A DNA stretch of 64,000 bases from NCBI RefSeq assembly GCF_021390425.1, contig NZ_JAJUWY010000001.1, positions 372,001 through 436,000 of the forward strand, given 5' to 3'. Below are positions 47,588 to 57,952 of this stretch, piece by piece. Positions within the stretch are counted from its first letter, which is position 1; every line of letters begins with the position of its first letter. Source of the stretch: Lysobacter sp. GX 14042 (GTDB lineage: Bacteria; Pseudomonadota; Gammaproteobacteria; Xanthomonadales; Xanthomonadaceae). The notes under the pieces were generated by a model. It saw nothing but the letters and a program-made list of their open reading frames with translations. It made no database searches and was not told where the DNA came from. A program made the position numbers and the translations under genes.

Positions 47588-47613
47588 AAAGCCGCCCCCG
47601 GGCGGCTTTCTTC
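47588..47613 (+). terminator. Rho-independent terminator after rpmJ
   Basis: Stem AAAGCCGCC (47588-47596) with GGCGGCTTT (47601-47609), loop CCCG, tail CTTC. 28 bases after the rpmJ stop. The flanking A and T runs allow action on both strands. Confidence 0.85.
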
Positions 47614-47721
47614 GTTGTGGGACCGCGGGCGGCACGCATGCGCGGGCCGCTGCGTACAATCCGCCCGGGGAGTGCCGCCGGCCGGCGGCACACGGACAAA
47701 ACGCCAACACGGGGAACCCGG

Positions 47722-48063
47722 ATGAACAAGACCATTGCCGCATTGCCGCTGCTCGCCCTCCTGGCGACCGCCAGCCTCGCCGCCGGCGACGCCCATGCCG
47801 ACACCCTGTTGATCGACCGCGCCGCCGGCAAGCAACAGGCCGTGGTGCCGGTACGCGGGCAGACCATGGCCCAGGTCGTCTCGCGCTTCGGCGAACCGTC
47901 CGAGCGGCTCGACCCGCGCGGCGGCCAGAAGTCGCAGTGGCCGACCATCAACCGCTGGTCCTACCCGCAGTTCACCGTCTACTTCGAGCAGGACCGCGTC
48001 ATCGACGTGGTCGCCAACCGCGCGCACCCCAACGAGATCGGGCCCAAGCCCCCGGTGCTTTGA
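47722..48063 (+). CDS. Small exported protein, SmpA/OmlA-like fold suspected
   Basis: 113 residues from ATG 47722. A signal peptide ends DAHA, then DTLLIDRAAGKQQAVVPVRG, MAQVVSRFGEPSERLDPRGG, and WSYPQFTVYFEQDRVIDVVA. The 'V..RFGEP......P.I.RW.Y..FTVYFE...VI..V' pattern resembles the small SmpA/OmlA fold and is conserved in Xanthomonadaceae, where it is annotated variously. Periplasmic; function unknown. It precedes aguA by 17 bases but is not known to be linked to agmatine. Confidence 0.8.
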   Translation: MNKTIAALPLLALLATASLAAGDAHADTLLIDRAAGKQQAVVPVRGQTMAQVVSRFGEPSERLDPRGGQKSQWPTINRWSYPQFTVYFEQDRVIDVVANRAHPNEIGPKPPVL

Positions 48064-48080
48064 GCGCCGCCGGAGACCGA

Positions 48081-49112
48081 ATGAGCAAGTCCGCACGCTT
48101 CCCCGCCGAGTGGGAGCCGCAATCCGCCATCCTGATCGCCTGGCCCCACGCCGGGACCGACTGGGCCGCCCGCCTGGGCGAGGTCGAGGAAACCTATATC
48201 GCGCTGGTCGCGGCGATCACCCGCTTCCAGCCGGTCGTGGCGTGCGTCGCCGACGAGGACGTGGAGGCCTACGCCCGGGCCCGGCTGTCCTCGGCCCGGG
48301 TGGACATGGACCGGGTGCGGTTCATCGAGATCGAATACGACGACACCTGGCTGCGCGATACCGGGCCGGTGACCCTGCATGGCGCCGAGGGTTTCGAGCT
48401 GCTGGACTTCCGTTTCACCGGCTGGGGCGGGAAGTTCGGCGCCTCGCGCGATGACCGCCTGGTAGAAGGACTGGTGGAGCGCGGGGTGTTCACCGCGGCC
48501 CGCCACGTGGACATCGACTTCGCCCTCGAGGGCGGTGCCATCGAGACCGACGGCGCCGGCACCCTGCTCAGCACCTGGCAGTGCCTGGCCGAGCGGCACC
48601 CCGGCAAGAGCCGCGACGAGGTCGGTGCGGCGCTGGCCGCCAGCCTGCACCAGGACCGGGTGCTGTGGCTGGACCACGGCTACCTGGAAGGCGACGACAC
48701 CGATGCCCACGTCGACACCCTCGCCCGCTTCGCCGCCGCCGACGCGATCGTCTACCAGGGCTGCGACGATCCGCAGGACACGCACCATGACGAGCTGCTG
48801 CGGATGGCGACCGAACTCGCCGCGCTGCGCACCGCCGACGGCCGTCCCTACCGGCTGTTCGAGCTCCCGTGGCCACGGCCGGTACTCGACGACGGCCGCC
48901 GCCTGGCCGCCAGCTACGCCAATTTCCTGGTCATCAACGGCGCGGTACTGATGCCGGCCTACGATGACCCTGCCGACGGGCGTGCGGCCGCGGTGCTGGC
49001 CGAGGCCTTCCCCGGGCGCGAGATCATCCAGGTGCCGTGCAAGCCGCTGATCTGGCAGAACGGCAGCCTGCACTGCATCACCATGCAGCTGCCCGCCGGC
49101 GTCCTCGCCTGA
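48081..49112 (+). CDS. aguA: Agmatine deiminase
   Basis: 343 residues from ATG 48081. Hydrolyses agmatine to N-carbamoylputrescine. Guanidino-modifying fold: SAILIAWPHAGTDWAARLGE, DDTWLRDTGPVTLHGAEGFE, LLDFRFTGWGGKF, FALEGGAIETDGAGTLLST, and the catalytic-Cys segment NGSLHCITMQLP. aguB follows 16 bases downstream, so the two form the agmatine-to-putrescine operon. Confidence 0.97.
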   Translation: MSKSARFPAEWEPQSAILIAWPHAGTDWAARLGEVEETYIALVAAITRFQPVVACVADEDVEAYARARLSSARVDMDRVRFIEIEYDDTWLRDTGPVTLHGAEGFELLDFRFTGWGGKFGASRDDRLVEGLVERGVFTAARHVDIDFALEGGAIETDGAGTLLSTWQCLAERHPGKSRDEVGAALAASLHQDRVLWLDHGYLEGDDTDAHVDTLARFAAADAIVYQGCDDPQDTHHDELLRMATELAALRTADGRPYRLFELPWPRPVLDDGRRLAASYANFLVINGAVLMPAYDDPADGRAAAVLAEAFPGREIIQVPCKPLIWQNGSLHCITMQLPAGVLA

Positions 49113-49128
49113 CACGACGGAGTTCCCC

Positions 49129-50005
<877 letters not shown>

Positions 50006-50013
<8 letters not shown>

Positions 50014-51223
50014 TCCGGCCGGACTCCTGCACGGCCAGCCGTACGAGCAGGTCGAACGCGACGGCGTGCACTACCTGCTGCTGGGCACCGCCCACGTCTC
50101 GCGCGAGAGCGTGGAAGCGGTGCGCGATGCGATCGGCAGCGGGCAGTTCGACGCCGTCGCCGTGGAGCTGGACCCGCAGCGGCTGCAGGCCCTGACCGAC
50201 GCCGACTCGCTGGCCCGGCTCGACCTGGTGGAGGTCATCCGCTCCGGGCGCACCGCGATGTTCGCCGCCAACCTGGCGCTGGCGGGCTACCAGCGGCGGC
50301 TGGCCGAGCAGTTGGGCATCGAGCCGGGCGCCGAGCTCAAGCGCGCGGTGCTGGAGGCCCGCGCCCGCGAGTTGCCGGTGCACCTGATCGACCGTGACGT
50401 CGGCCTGACCTTCCGCCGCGCCTCCGCCAGCCTGGGCTGGTGGGGCCGGGCGAAGCTGGGCGGCGGCCTGCTGACCTCGCTGTTCGTCAACGAGGAGGTC
50501 AGCGGCGAGCAGATCGAAAAGCTCAAGCAGGGCGACATGCTCGAGGCCAGCTTCGAGGAGTTCGCCAGCGACAGCCCGGAGATCTACGAGACCGTGATCG
50601 CCGAGCGCGACCGCTACATGGCCGCGCGCCTGCGCCAGCTGCGCCAGGACACCAACCTGGACGGCGAGGTGCGGGTGCTCGCGGTGGTCGGCGCCGGGCA
50701 CCTGCGGGGCCTGGCCGCGCACCTGCGCGAGGACCGGGAACCCGCCGCCGCGGTGCGCGCCGATCTCGAGTCGATTGCGGAAAAGAGCAGCATCCCCTGG
50801 TTCACCCTCGGCCTGGCCGCGTTCGTGGTCGGCGGCTTCGCCTGGGGCTTCTGGCAGGGTGGGCTGGACGTGGGGGCCGACCTGCTGCTGCAGTGGGTGC
50901 TGGCCACCGGCATCCTCGGCGCGATTGGCTGCACCATCGCCGGCGGGCATCCGCTGAGCATCCTGGTGGCCTTCCTCGCCTCGCCCATCACCCCGCTGCA
51001 TCCGGCACTGGCCTCCGGCACCCTGAGCGCGCTGACCGAAGCCTGGATCCGCAAGCCGACCTACGCCGACTTCCTGGCCCTGCGCGACGATGTGCAGAGC
51101 GTGCGCGGCTGGTGGCGCAACCGGGTGGCCCGGGTGCTGCTGAACTTCTTCCTCACCAGCCTGGGTACGGCGATCGGCGTCTGGACGGGTGGGCTGCGGA
51201 TGCTGGGGCGGTTGTTCGGGTAA
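50006..51223 (+). CDS. TraB/PrgY-family membrane protein
   Basis: 405 residues from a GTG at 50006 that overlaps the end of aguB by eight bases. The N-terminal domain has YLLLGTAHVSRESVEAVRDA, AVAVELDPQRLQAL and RELPVHLIDRDVGLTFRRA, all TraB blocks. The C-terminal part has four membrane helices (FTLGLAAFVVGGFAWGFW, LLQWVLATGILGAIGCTIAG, and others). The family is named from an enterococcal pheromone-shutdown protein and is thought to be metalloprotease-like; the substrate is unknown. Link to agmatine breakdown is positional only. Confidence 0.87.
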
Positions 51224-51252
51224 GGGGGGCGAGGTGTCGCGAGCCGGCATAC

Positions 51253-51332
51253 GGCGCAATACGGCGTTCCGCCTGTTGCGCCCTGCGGTCGCCGGTGCAC
51301 GCAGGGCGCAATAGCCGAAGGCGTATTGCGCC
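51253..51332. repeat. Pair of REP-like palindromes between convergent genes
   Basis: Two hairpins in tandem: GGCGCAATA with TGTTGCGCC (51253-51282, inner GGCG/CGCC), and GGCGCAATA with TATTGCGCC (51305-51332, inner GCC/GGC). They lie between the TraB-like gene and the RND gene, which converge. The arms are identical to those of the palindrome at 38840-38875. Confidence 0.75.
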
Positions 51333-51338
51333 GCAACC

Positions 51339-54300
51339 TCACGCCCCCGGCGTCGCCACTCCACCCGCCTGGCCACCCGCCTGTTCCCCCCGCGCCCGCC
51401 GCAGCAGGCGCTTTGTGGCGATGCTCAGGTCATCCAGGATCGCGTAGATGGTCGGCAGGAACAGCAGGCTGACCACCGTCGAGAACGCCAATCCGCCCGC
51501 GACCGCGCGGGCCATCGGCGAATAGGTCAGCCCGCCCAGCACCACCGTCTCGCTCAGCGAGATCGGGATCATCGCCAGGATCGCCGTGCCCATGGTCATC
51601 AGGATCGGCCGCAGGCGCTCGCGGCTGCCCTCGACCAGCGCGTCGGTCCGGCCCATGCCGCCACGGCGACGGTTGTTGATGTGCTCGACCATCACGATGC
51701 CGTTGTTCACCACCACGCCCATCAGCACCAGGATGCCGATGAAGGCCATCACCGAGAACGAGGTGCCGGTGATCCAGAACAGCCAGAACACGCCGAAGAT
51801 CGAGAACACCACGCAGCTCATGATCGCCGAGGGGAACAGCAGCGACTCGAACACCGCCGCCATCACCACGTAGATCATCACCAGCGCCAGCAGGGTGTTG
51901 AACAGCATCTGGTTCATCGCCTGGGCGTCTTCCTCGAAGCTGCTGCCGCCGAAGCTGTGGCCGTAGCCCGGCGGGAAAGCGATGCGACCCAGCGCCCGCT
52001 CCATCGCCTGGCGGGCCTGCTGGGTGGTCGCGTCCGGGGCCAGGTTGGCGACGATCGGCAGCGAGGTCTGGCGGTCGCTGCGCTGGATCCGCGAGGCCAC
52101 CGGACTGGCGGTGATCTCGACCATGCTCATCAGCGGCACGCTGCGCCCGTCGGGCGCGGTGACGGTGAACGAGGCCAGGTCCTCCATCCCGTACTCCTGG
52201 GCGCCCTCGAAGCGCACCCAGACCGGGATCTCGTCCTGCCCGCGGCGGAACTCGCGCAGCTGCGCGCCGCGCAGCGCCAAGCCGACGAAGCGCGAGACCT
52301 GCTCGGCGCTGAAGCCGAACGAGGCGGCACGCTCGCGGTCCACCCGCACCCGCAGCTCGTTGCCGGTATCGCCCTGGTCGATCCGCACATCGCGCAGCGC
52401 CGGCTCGGCCTGCAGCAGCGGCAGCACATCGGTGGCCAGCTCCTGCAGCACGGCGGTGGAGTCGCCCACCAGCTCGACCTGCAGGTTCTGCCCGCCACCA
52501 CCACCGCCGCCGCCCTGCCCGCCCTGCGAGCCGACCCGGATCTCGGCGCGCGCCGACTTCGGGATCCCCTCGCGGATCTGCTCGACCAGCTGCTCGACCC
52601 GGCCGCTGCCGGCGACGAAGTCGACCTGGGTACCGGCGTTGCCGCCTTCCGAGAACCACGAATAGACCTGGCGGATCCGCAGCGCCTCGCGATGCGCCTG
52701 CAGGTAGTCCTCGACCCGCGCGACCTCGGCGGAGACCTCCTCCAGCGGGTAGTTGCCATGCCAGCGGTAGCCGATCTGGACCTGGTCGGTGCTGCCATCG
52801 CTGAACATGTCGAACTGGGTCTGGGTCATCGGCACGATGCTGAGCAGCATGATCGCCACGATGCCGGCCACGCTCCAGCCCCGGTGCTCCAGGGTCCAGC
52901 GCAGCAGGCGCGCGTAGCGGCGCTGCATGCGGGCGATCAGCCCGTCCGGGCTGTGCACCGCCGGCGGGGTCTTCATGCGCGCCGAGAGCATCGGGATCAG
53001 GCTCACCGCGACCAGCCACGACGCCAGCAGCGAGACCGAGATGGTGATCGCGATCTGCGCCATGAAGATGGTGATGTTGTTGGTCTCGCTTAGCAGGTTG
53101 GGCACGAACACGATGACGTGCGACAGGGTGCCGGCCGACAGCGCGATCGCCACGTGGCGGGTACCGAGGATCGAGGCGAGCATCGGCTGGTCGGGCATCC
53201 GCTCGCGCTCCTGGTAGATGCTCTCCACCACCACCACCGCGTTGTCGACCAGCATGCCGACCGCCAGCAGCAGGCCCATCAGGCTGAGCACGTTCAGGGT
53301 GACCCCGGCGAAGTACATGAAGCCCAGCGTCATCACGAAGCAGATCGGGATCGCCAGGGTGACCATCAGCGTCGACGGCCAGTGACGCAGGAAGAAGAAC
53401 AGCACCGCGATCGACAGCAGCAGGCCGACCAGCCCGGCCTCGCCCAGCTCCAGCAGCGAATCGGTGACCTCCTCGCCCATGTCGTTGATGACCTTGACCT
53501 CGATCCCGCCCAGTTCGGGGCGCGCGCGGATCCGCTCGACCTCCTCCTTGACCAGCCGCGAGACCTCCACCAGGTTCGCGCCGCGCTCCTTGTAGATCTC
53601 CAGGCCCACCGCGGGGCGGCCGTCCAGCCGCCGGCCCATCTGCAGCCGGGCCGGCTGGTAGTTCACCGTGGCGATGTCGCCCAGGCGGGTACCGCGCTCG
53701 TCGAGCACCAGTCCGCGCAACTGCTCGATGTCCTCCAGCTCGCCCCTGGGCTGCACCCGCAGCCGCCGGCCGGCATCCTCGATCTCGCCCGCCGACACCG
53801 AGAAGTTCGCCTGCTGCAGGCGCTGGGTCAGCTGGTTGAGGTCGATGCCGTGCGCGACCAGCCGGTCGGGATCGATGGCGACCTCGACCTCGTTGGCCGC
53901 CGCGCCGCCGATCTCCACCCGCGCCACACCCGCGATGCGCTCCAGGTGGCCTCGGAACTCGCGGTCGATCAGGTCGTACTGCCAGCGCAGGTCGGTGCTG
54001 CCGGCCAGCCGCACCTGCAGCACCGGCTGGTCGCTGGTCGACCACTTGTGGACGAAGTAGCGGCGCAGGTCGTCGGGCAGCTCGCCGCGGATCGCGTCGA
54101 TCCGCTCGCGCGCCTCCGAGGCGGCGATGGCGATGTCGCGGTCCCAGTCGGAGAACTCCATGAACACCCCGGCGCCATCGGCGGTGGCGTTGCCCTGCAT
54201 CCGCTTGATGCCGGTCATGGTCGCCAGCGCCTCCTCGGCCGGGCGCAGCACCGTGCGTTCGACCTCCTCCGGCGTGGAGCCCTCGTACGGCAGCTGCACG

Positions 54301-54437
54301 TACAGGAACGGCGCGGAGACATCCGGCAGCGCCTCCAGCGGCAGCCGGAACGCGGCGATCAGCCCGATCACCACCATCGACACGAACAGCATGATGGTGG
54401 TGACCGGCCGCCGCAGGCTCAGCTCGGCGATACTCAT
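51339..54437 (-). CDS. RND efflux pump, permease subunit (second pump gene)
   Basis: 1032 residues, AcrB/MdtB-like with 12 membrane helices and two porter domains. Opens MSIAELSLRRPVTTIMLFVS. Family blocks: VYLQLPYEGSTPEEVERTVL-like N-terminal porter (here PFLYVQLPYEGSTPEEVERT), LLLAVGMLVDNAVVVVESIY in helix 4 with the proton-relay Asp, and VVNNGIVMVEHINNRRRGGM in the C-terminal half. A glycine run of eight (about residue 640) lies in a porter loop. It overlaps the preceding pump gene by four bases. Confidence 0.94.
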   Translation of the reverse strand: MSIAELSLRRPVTTIMLFVSMVVIGLIAAFRLPLEALPDVSAPFLYVQLPYEGSTPEEVERTVLRPAEEALATMTGIKRMQGNATADGAGVFMEFSDWDRDIAIAASEARERIDAIRGELPDDLRRYFVHKWSTSDQPVLQVRLAGSTDLRWQYDLIDREFRGHLERIAGVARVEIGGAAANEVEVAIDPDRLVAHGIDLNQLTQRLQQANFSVSAGEIEDAGRRLRVQPRGELEDIEQLRGLVLDERGTRLGDIATVNYQPARLQMGRRLDGRPAVGLEIYKERGANLVEVSRLVKEEVERIRARPELGGIEVKVINDMGEEVTDSLLELGEAGLVGLLLSIAVLFFFLRHWPSTLMVTLAIPICFVMTLGFMYFAGVTLNVLSLMGLLLAVGMLVDNAVVVVESIYQERERMPDQPMLASILGTRHVAIALSAGTLSHVIVFVPNLLSETNNITIFMAQIAITISVSLLASWLVAVSLIPMLSARMKTPPAVHSPDGLIARMQRRYARLLRWTLEHRGWSVAGIVAIMLLSIVPMTQTQFDMFSDGSTDQVQIGYRWHGNYPLEEVSAEVARVEDYLQAHREALRIRQVYSWFSEGGNAGTQVDFVAGSGRVEQLVEQIREGIPKSARAEIRVGSQGGQGGGGGGGGQNLQVELVGDSTAVLQELATDVLPLLQAEPALRDVRIDQGDTGNELRVRVDRERAASFGFSAEQVSRFVGLALRGAQLREFRRGQDEIPVWVRFEGAQEYGMEDLASFTVTAPDGRSVPLMSMVEITASPVASRIQRSDRQTSLPIVANLAPDATTQQARQAMERALGRIAFPPGYGHSFGGSSFEEDAQAMNQMLFNTLLALVMIYVVMAAVFESLLFPSAIMSCVVFSIFGVFWLFWITGTSFSVMAFIGILVLMGVVVNNGIVMVEHINNRRRGGMGRTDALVEGSRERLRPILMTMGTAILAMIPISLSETVVLGGLTYSPMARAVAGGLAFSTVVSLLFLPTIYAILDDLSIATKRLLRRARGEQAGGQAGGVATPGA

Positions 54438-57400
54438 GCCGGCTGCTCCGTGCCCTCGTCGCCGGCGCCGTCAGCCGCCGCGCCGTCAACGGCGATGCGA
54501 CGGGCACGTTCGCGGTAATAGCCGTCGGCACGGCGGTCGAGCAGGTCGTAGACCACCGGGATCACCACCAGGGTCAGTAGCGTCGACACCACCAGCCCGC
54601 CGATCACCGCGATCGCCATCGGCGAGCGGACCTCGGCGCCGGCCCCGGTGGCCAGCGCCAGTGGCAGGAAGCCGAACAGCGTGCACAGCGTGGTCATGAT
54701 GATCGGCCGCAGGCGCGAACGCGCACCCTCGATCAGCGCCTCGCGCTTGGCCACCCCGGCCTCGCGCAGCTGGTTGACCTTGTCGATCAGGATGATCGCG
54801 TTCTTGGTCACCAGCCCGACCAGCAGGATCAGGCCGATGAACACCACCACCGAGATGGTGTGGCCGGTCACCAGCAGCGCCAGCACCGCGCCGACCATCG
54901 CCAGCGGAATGGTGAACAGGATCACGAACGGGTGCAGCAGCGACTCGAACTGCGAGGCCATCACCAGGTAGACCAGGAAGATCGCCAGGCCGAAGGCGAA
55001 CATCAGCGAACGCGCCGACTCGGCCAGCTCCTCGCCCTGGCCGCCGATGTGCATGCCCACGCCCGCCAGCGGCTGGGCGGCGACCATCCGCCGCACGTCC
55101 TCCACCGCGGTGCCCAGGTCGATGCCGCGCAGGTTGGCCGAGACCACCGCCACGCGCACCTGGTCGGCACGGTGGATCTCGCTCGGGCCGGTGGTCGGGA
55201 CCACGTCGGCGACGCTCGACAGCCGCACCGCGGCACCGCCGGGCGCCGGCACCAGCAGGTCGCCGATCGAGGCCACCGAGGTGCGGTCGCCTTCGCGCGC
55301 CCGGACCAGCACGTCGATCTTGCGGTCCTGGAAGCTGTAGCGGGTGGCCACCTCGCCGCGCACCTTGGTCACCACCACGTCGGCGATGTCGCGGGTGGTC
55401 AGCCCGTAGGCCGCCGCGCGCTCCTGGTCGAAGATGATCTGGATCTCCGGGTAGCCCTGCTCCACCGTCGAGCTGACGTCGGCGTAGTTCGGACTGGAGC
55501 GCAGCATCGCCGCGAGCTGCCGGCCGGCGGTCTCCAGCTCGCCCAGGTCATGGCCGGACAGCTCGATCTCCAGCGGGGTGGAGAAGCTCAGCAGTTCCGG
55601 CCGGGCGAAGTCGACCTGCGCTTCCGGGTAGTCGCGCATGGTCGCGCGCAGGTGCTCGGTCACCGTGGCCTCGACCTGCTGGCTGCCGCCACCGGCCATC
55701 ACCACGGTCAGCTTGCCGATGTTGTCGCCGCTCTCGGTGGGGCTGGCGTCCAGCCGCGTGCCGCTGCCGCTGACACCGTACAGCGCATGCACGCCGGCCT
55801 CGCCGGCATGCCGCGACTGGACCTTCGCCACCAGCGCGTCGGTCTCGCGCAGCGGCGTGCCCGGCGGCAGCTTGGCGGTCATGGTGAAGCGGTCCTGGGC
55901 CAGCTGCGGGATCAGGTCCGCGCCCAGCAGCGGCACCATCGCCATCGCCGCCACGAACACCAGCACCGCCGTTCCAAGCGTCAGCGCCGGGCGCGCCAGC
56001 GCGGACGGCAACAGGCGCAGGTAGCCGCGCTCGGCGCGCCCGTAGGGCGCCATCGCCAGGTCGCTGGCCCTGCCCATCACCGGGGCGACCACGCGTACCA
56101 GCCCGCGCCAGGCGCGCACGAACAGCCAGGCGATGCCGAAGAACAGGAAGCGCACGCTGCCGGAGATCCCGCGGCGGGTGGCCGCCGCCGGCCGGCCCAG
56201 CCTCGAGCGCGGCTGCCACGCCGGGCGCGGCGCTTCCTCCGGGAAGGCCAGCGGCGCGCGCCCCTTCAGTGCGGTGAGCATCGGGATCAGCATCATCGCC
56301 ACCAGCAGCGAGATCGCGATCGCGATCGCCACCGTCAGCGCCTGGTCCCTGAACAGCTGCCCGGCGATGCCTTCCACGAACACCAGCGGCAGGAACACCG
56401 CGATGGTGGTCAGGGTCGAGGCGACCACCGCCATGCTGACCTCGCGGGTCCCGGCGACCGCCGCCTGCAGGATGCCCAGCCCACGCTCGCGCGCCTTGGC
56501 GATCGACTCCAGCACCACGATCGAGTCGTCCACCACCAGTCCGGTCGCCAGCGCCAGCCCGCCCAGGCTCATCACGTTCAGGCTCAGGTCCAGCTGGTCC
56601 ATGAAGAAGAACGTGGTGATGATCGAGACCGGCAGCGACAGGCCGATCACGAACGTGCTCCAGCCGTCGCGCAGGAACAGGAAGATCACCAGGATCGCCA
56701 GCAGGCCGCCGATCACCGCATCCTTCTTCAGGTCGTCGATCGCCTGGCGGATGAAGGTCGACTGGTCCTCGATCACGGTCAGCCCGATGCCCGCGGGCAC
56801 CTGCCCGCGGATCTGCTCCAGCCGGGCATGGACCGCCTCCGCGGTGGACACGGTGTTGGCGTCACCCTCCTTGTAGATGGCCAGCTCGACCGCCTCGTGT
56901 CCGTCCAGGCGGATGATCGCATCGCGCTCCTTGTGGCCGCTGCGCACCTCGGCCACGTCGCGCAGGCGCACCGGCACCCCGCCGGCCACCGTGTTGCCGC
57001 CACCGGAAGCGGTCTGCACCGAGGCCGCCGCGGCCATGGCCGCCGACGAACCGGTGGCCGCCGCGACCCGGGCCATCTCCATCGCCGCCGATTCCGCCGC
57101 GTCATTGCCGGCGCTGCGCACGGTGACCAGCATCGCGCCGATCTCCTCGACGCTGGCGAACTGGTTGACGGTGCGCACCAGGTAGCGCTGCGACCCCTCC
57201 TCCAGGCTGCCGCCGGACAGGTTGACGTTCTCCTGCGCCAGGCGCTGGACCACGGTCGACAACGGCAGGTTGAGCTGGGCCAGTTTCTGCTGGTCGATCA
57301 GCACTTGGATCTCGTCCTCGTAGCCGCCGGCCACCTTGACCGCGGCCACGCCGGTGACCGGCTCCAGCCGCTTCCTCAGGTCCTCGTCCGCGTACTGGCG

Positions 57401-57937
57401 CAGTCCGGTCAGCGCCGCGTCGTCCTCGGCCGCGGTGGCCGCGAGCGCCAGCCGCACGATCGGTTCGGTGGAGGGATTGAAACGCAGCAGCACCGGCGGC
57501 TCGGCGTCCAGCGGAAGCTGCAGCGCTTCCATCTTGTCGCGGACCTCTAGGCTGGCCTGGTCCATGTCGGTGCCCCAGGCGAACTCCAGCACCACGTCGC
57601 TCTGCCCGGTGCGCGAGACCGACTTCAGCCGGCGCAGGCCCTTGACCACGCCGACCGCCTCCTCCACCCGCTCGGTGATGAGGGTCTCGATCTCCGCCGG
57701 CGCGGCGCCGGTGTACTCGGTGCGCACCGTGAGCGTCGGATAGCTCAGGTCCGGCAACAGGTTGACCTTGAGGTTGCCCAGCGCGATCAACCCGAACAGC
57801 ACCAGGCTGATCATCAGCATCGCCACGGTGACCCGACGGCGGGTGGAGAACTCGACCAGGCTGAAGCCCGGTGCGGAATCCGGCGCGTCCGGGCGCGGCT
57901 GTCCCGCGCGCGCGGGATCGTGCGGCGTGTCGGTCAT
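54434..57937 (-). CDS. RND efflux pump, permease subunit (first pump gene, extended)
   Basis: 1167 residues, about 120 longer than a typical AcrB. Opens after a 25-residue leader with LVEFSTRRRVTVAMLMISLV. GGLALATGLVVDDSIVVLES carries the helix-4 Asp. Extra length lies in an Ala/Ser/Met-rich insertion of the porter domain (about residues 275-320) and in the cytoplasmic linker between helices 6 and 7 (about residues 545-620). It is not closely related to the next pump gene, so the operon encodes two different permeases with one adaptor, as in MdtABC. Confidence 0.94.
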   Translation of the reverse strand: MTDTPHDPARAGQPRPDAPDSAPGFSLVEFSTRRRVTVAMLMISLVLFGLIALGNLKVNLLPDLSYPTLTVRTEYTGAAPAEIETLITERVEEAVGVVKGLRRLKSVSRTGQSDVVLEFAWGTDMDQASLEVRDKMEALQLPLDAEPPVLLRFNPSTEPIVRLALAATAAEDDAALTGLRQYADEDLRKRLEPVTGVAAVKVAGGYEDEIQVLIDQQKLAQLNLPLSTVVQRLAQENVNLSGGSLEEGSQRYLVRTVNQFASVEEIGAMLVTVRSAGNDAAESAAMEMARVAAATGSSAAMAAAASVQTASGGGNTVAGGVPVRLRDVAEVRSGHKERDAIIRLDGHEAVELAIYKEGDANTVSTAEAVHARLEQIRGQVPAGIGLTVIEDQSTFIRQAIDDLKKDAVIGGLLAILVIFLFLRDGWSTFVIGLSLPVSIITTFFFMDQLDLSLNVMSLGGLALATGLVVDDSIVVLESIAKARERGLGILQAAVAGTREVSMAVVASTLTTIAVFLPLVFVEGIAGQLFRDQALTVAIAIAISLLVAMMLIPMLTALKGRAPLAFPEEAPRPAWQPRSRLGRPAAATRRGISGSVRFLFFGIAWLFVRAWRGLVRVVAPVMGRASDLAMAPYGRAERGYLRLLPSALARPALTLGTAVLVFVAAMAMVPLLGADLIPQLAQDRFTMTAKLPPGTPLRETDALVAKVQSRHAGEAGVHALYGVSGSGTRLDASPTESGDNIGKLTVVMAGGGSQQVEATVTEHLRATMRDYPEAQVDFARPELLSFSTPLEIELSGHDLGELETAGRQLAAMLRSSPNYADVSSTVEQGYPEIQIIFDQERAAAYGLTTRDIADVVVTKVRGEVATRYSFQDRKIDVLVRAREGDRTSVASIGDLLVPAPGGAAVRLSSVADVVPTTGPSEIHRADQVRVAVVSANLRGIDLGTAVEDVRRMVAAQPLAGVGMHIGGQGEELAESARSLMFAFGLAIFLVYLVMASQFESLLHPFVILFTIPLAMVGAVLALLVTGHTISVVVFIGLILLVGLVTKNAIILIDKVNQLREAGVAKREALIEGARSRLRPIIMTTLCTLFGFLPLALATGAGAEVRSPMAIAVIGGLVVSTLLTLVVIPVVYDLLDRRADGYYRERARRIAVDGAAADGAGDEGTEQPA

Positions 57938-57952
57938 GTTCGGGCTCCCGGG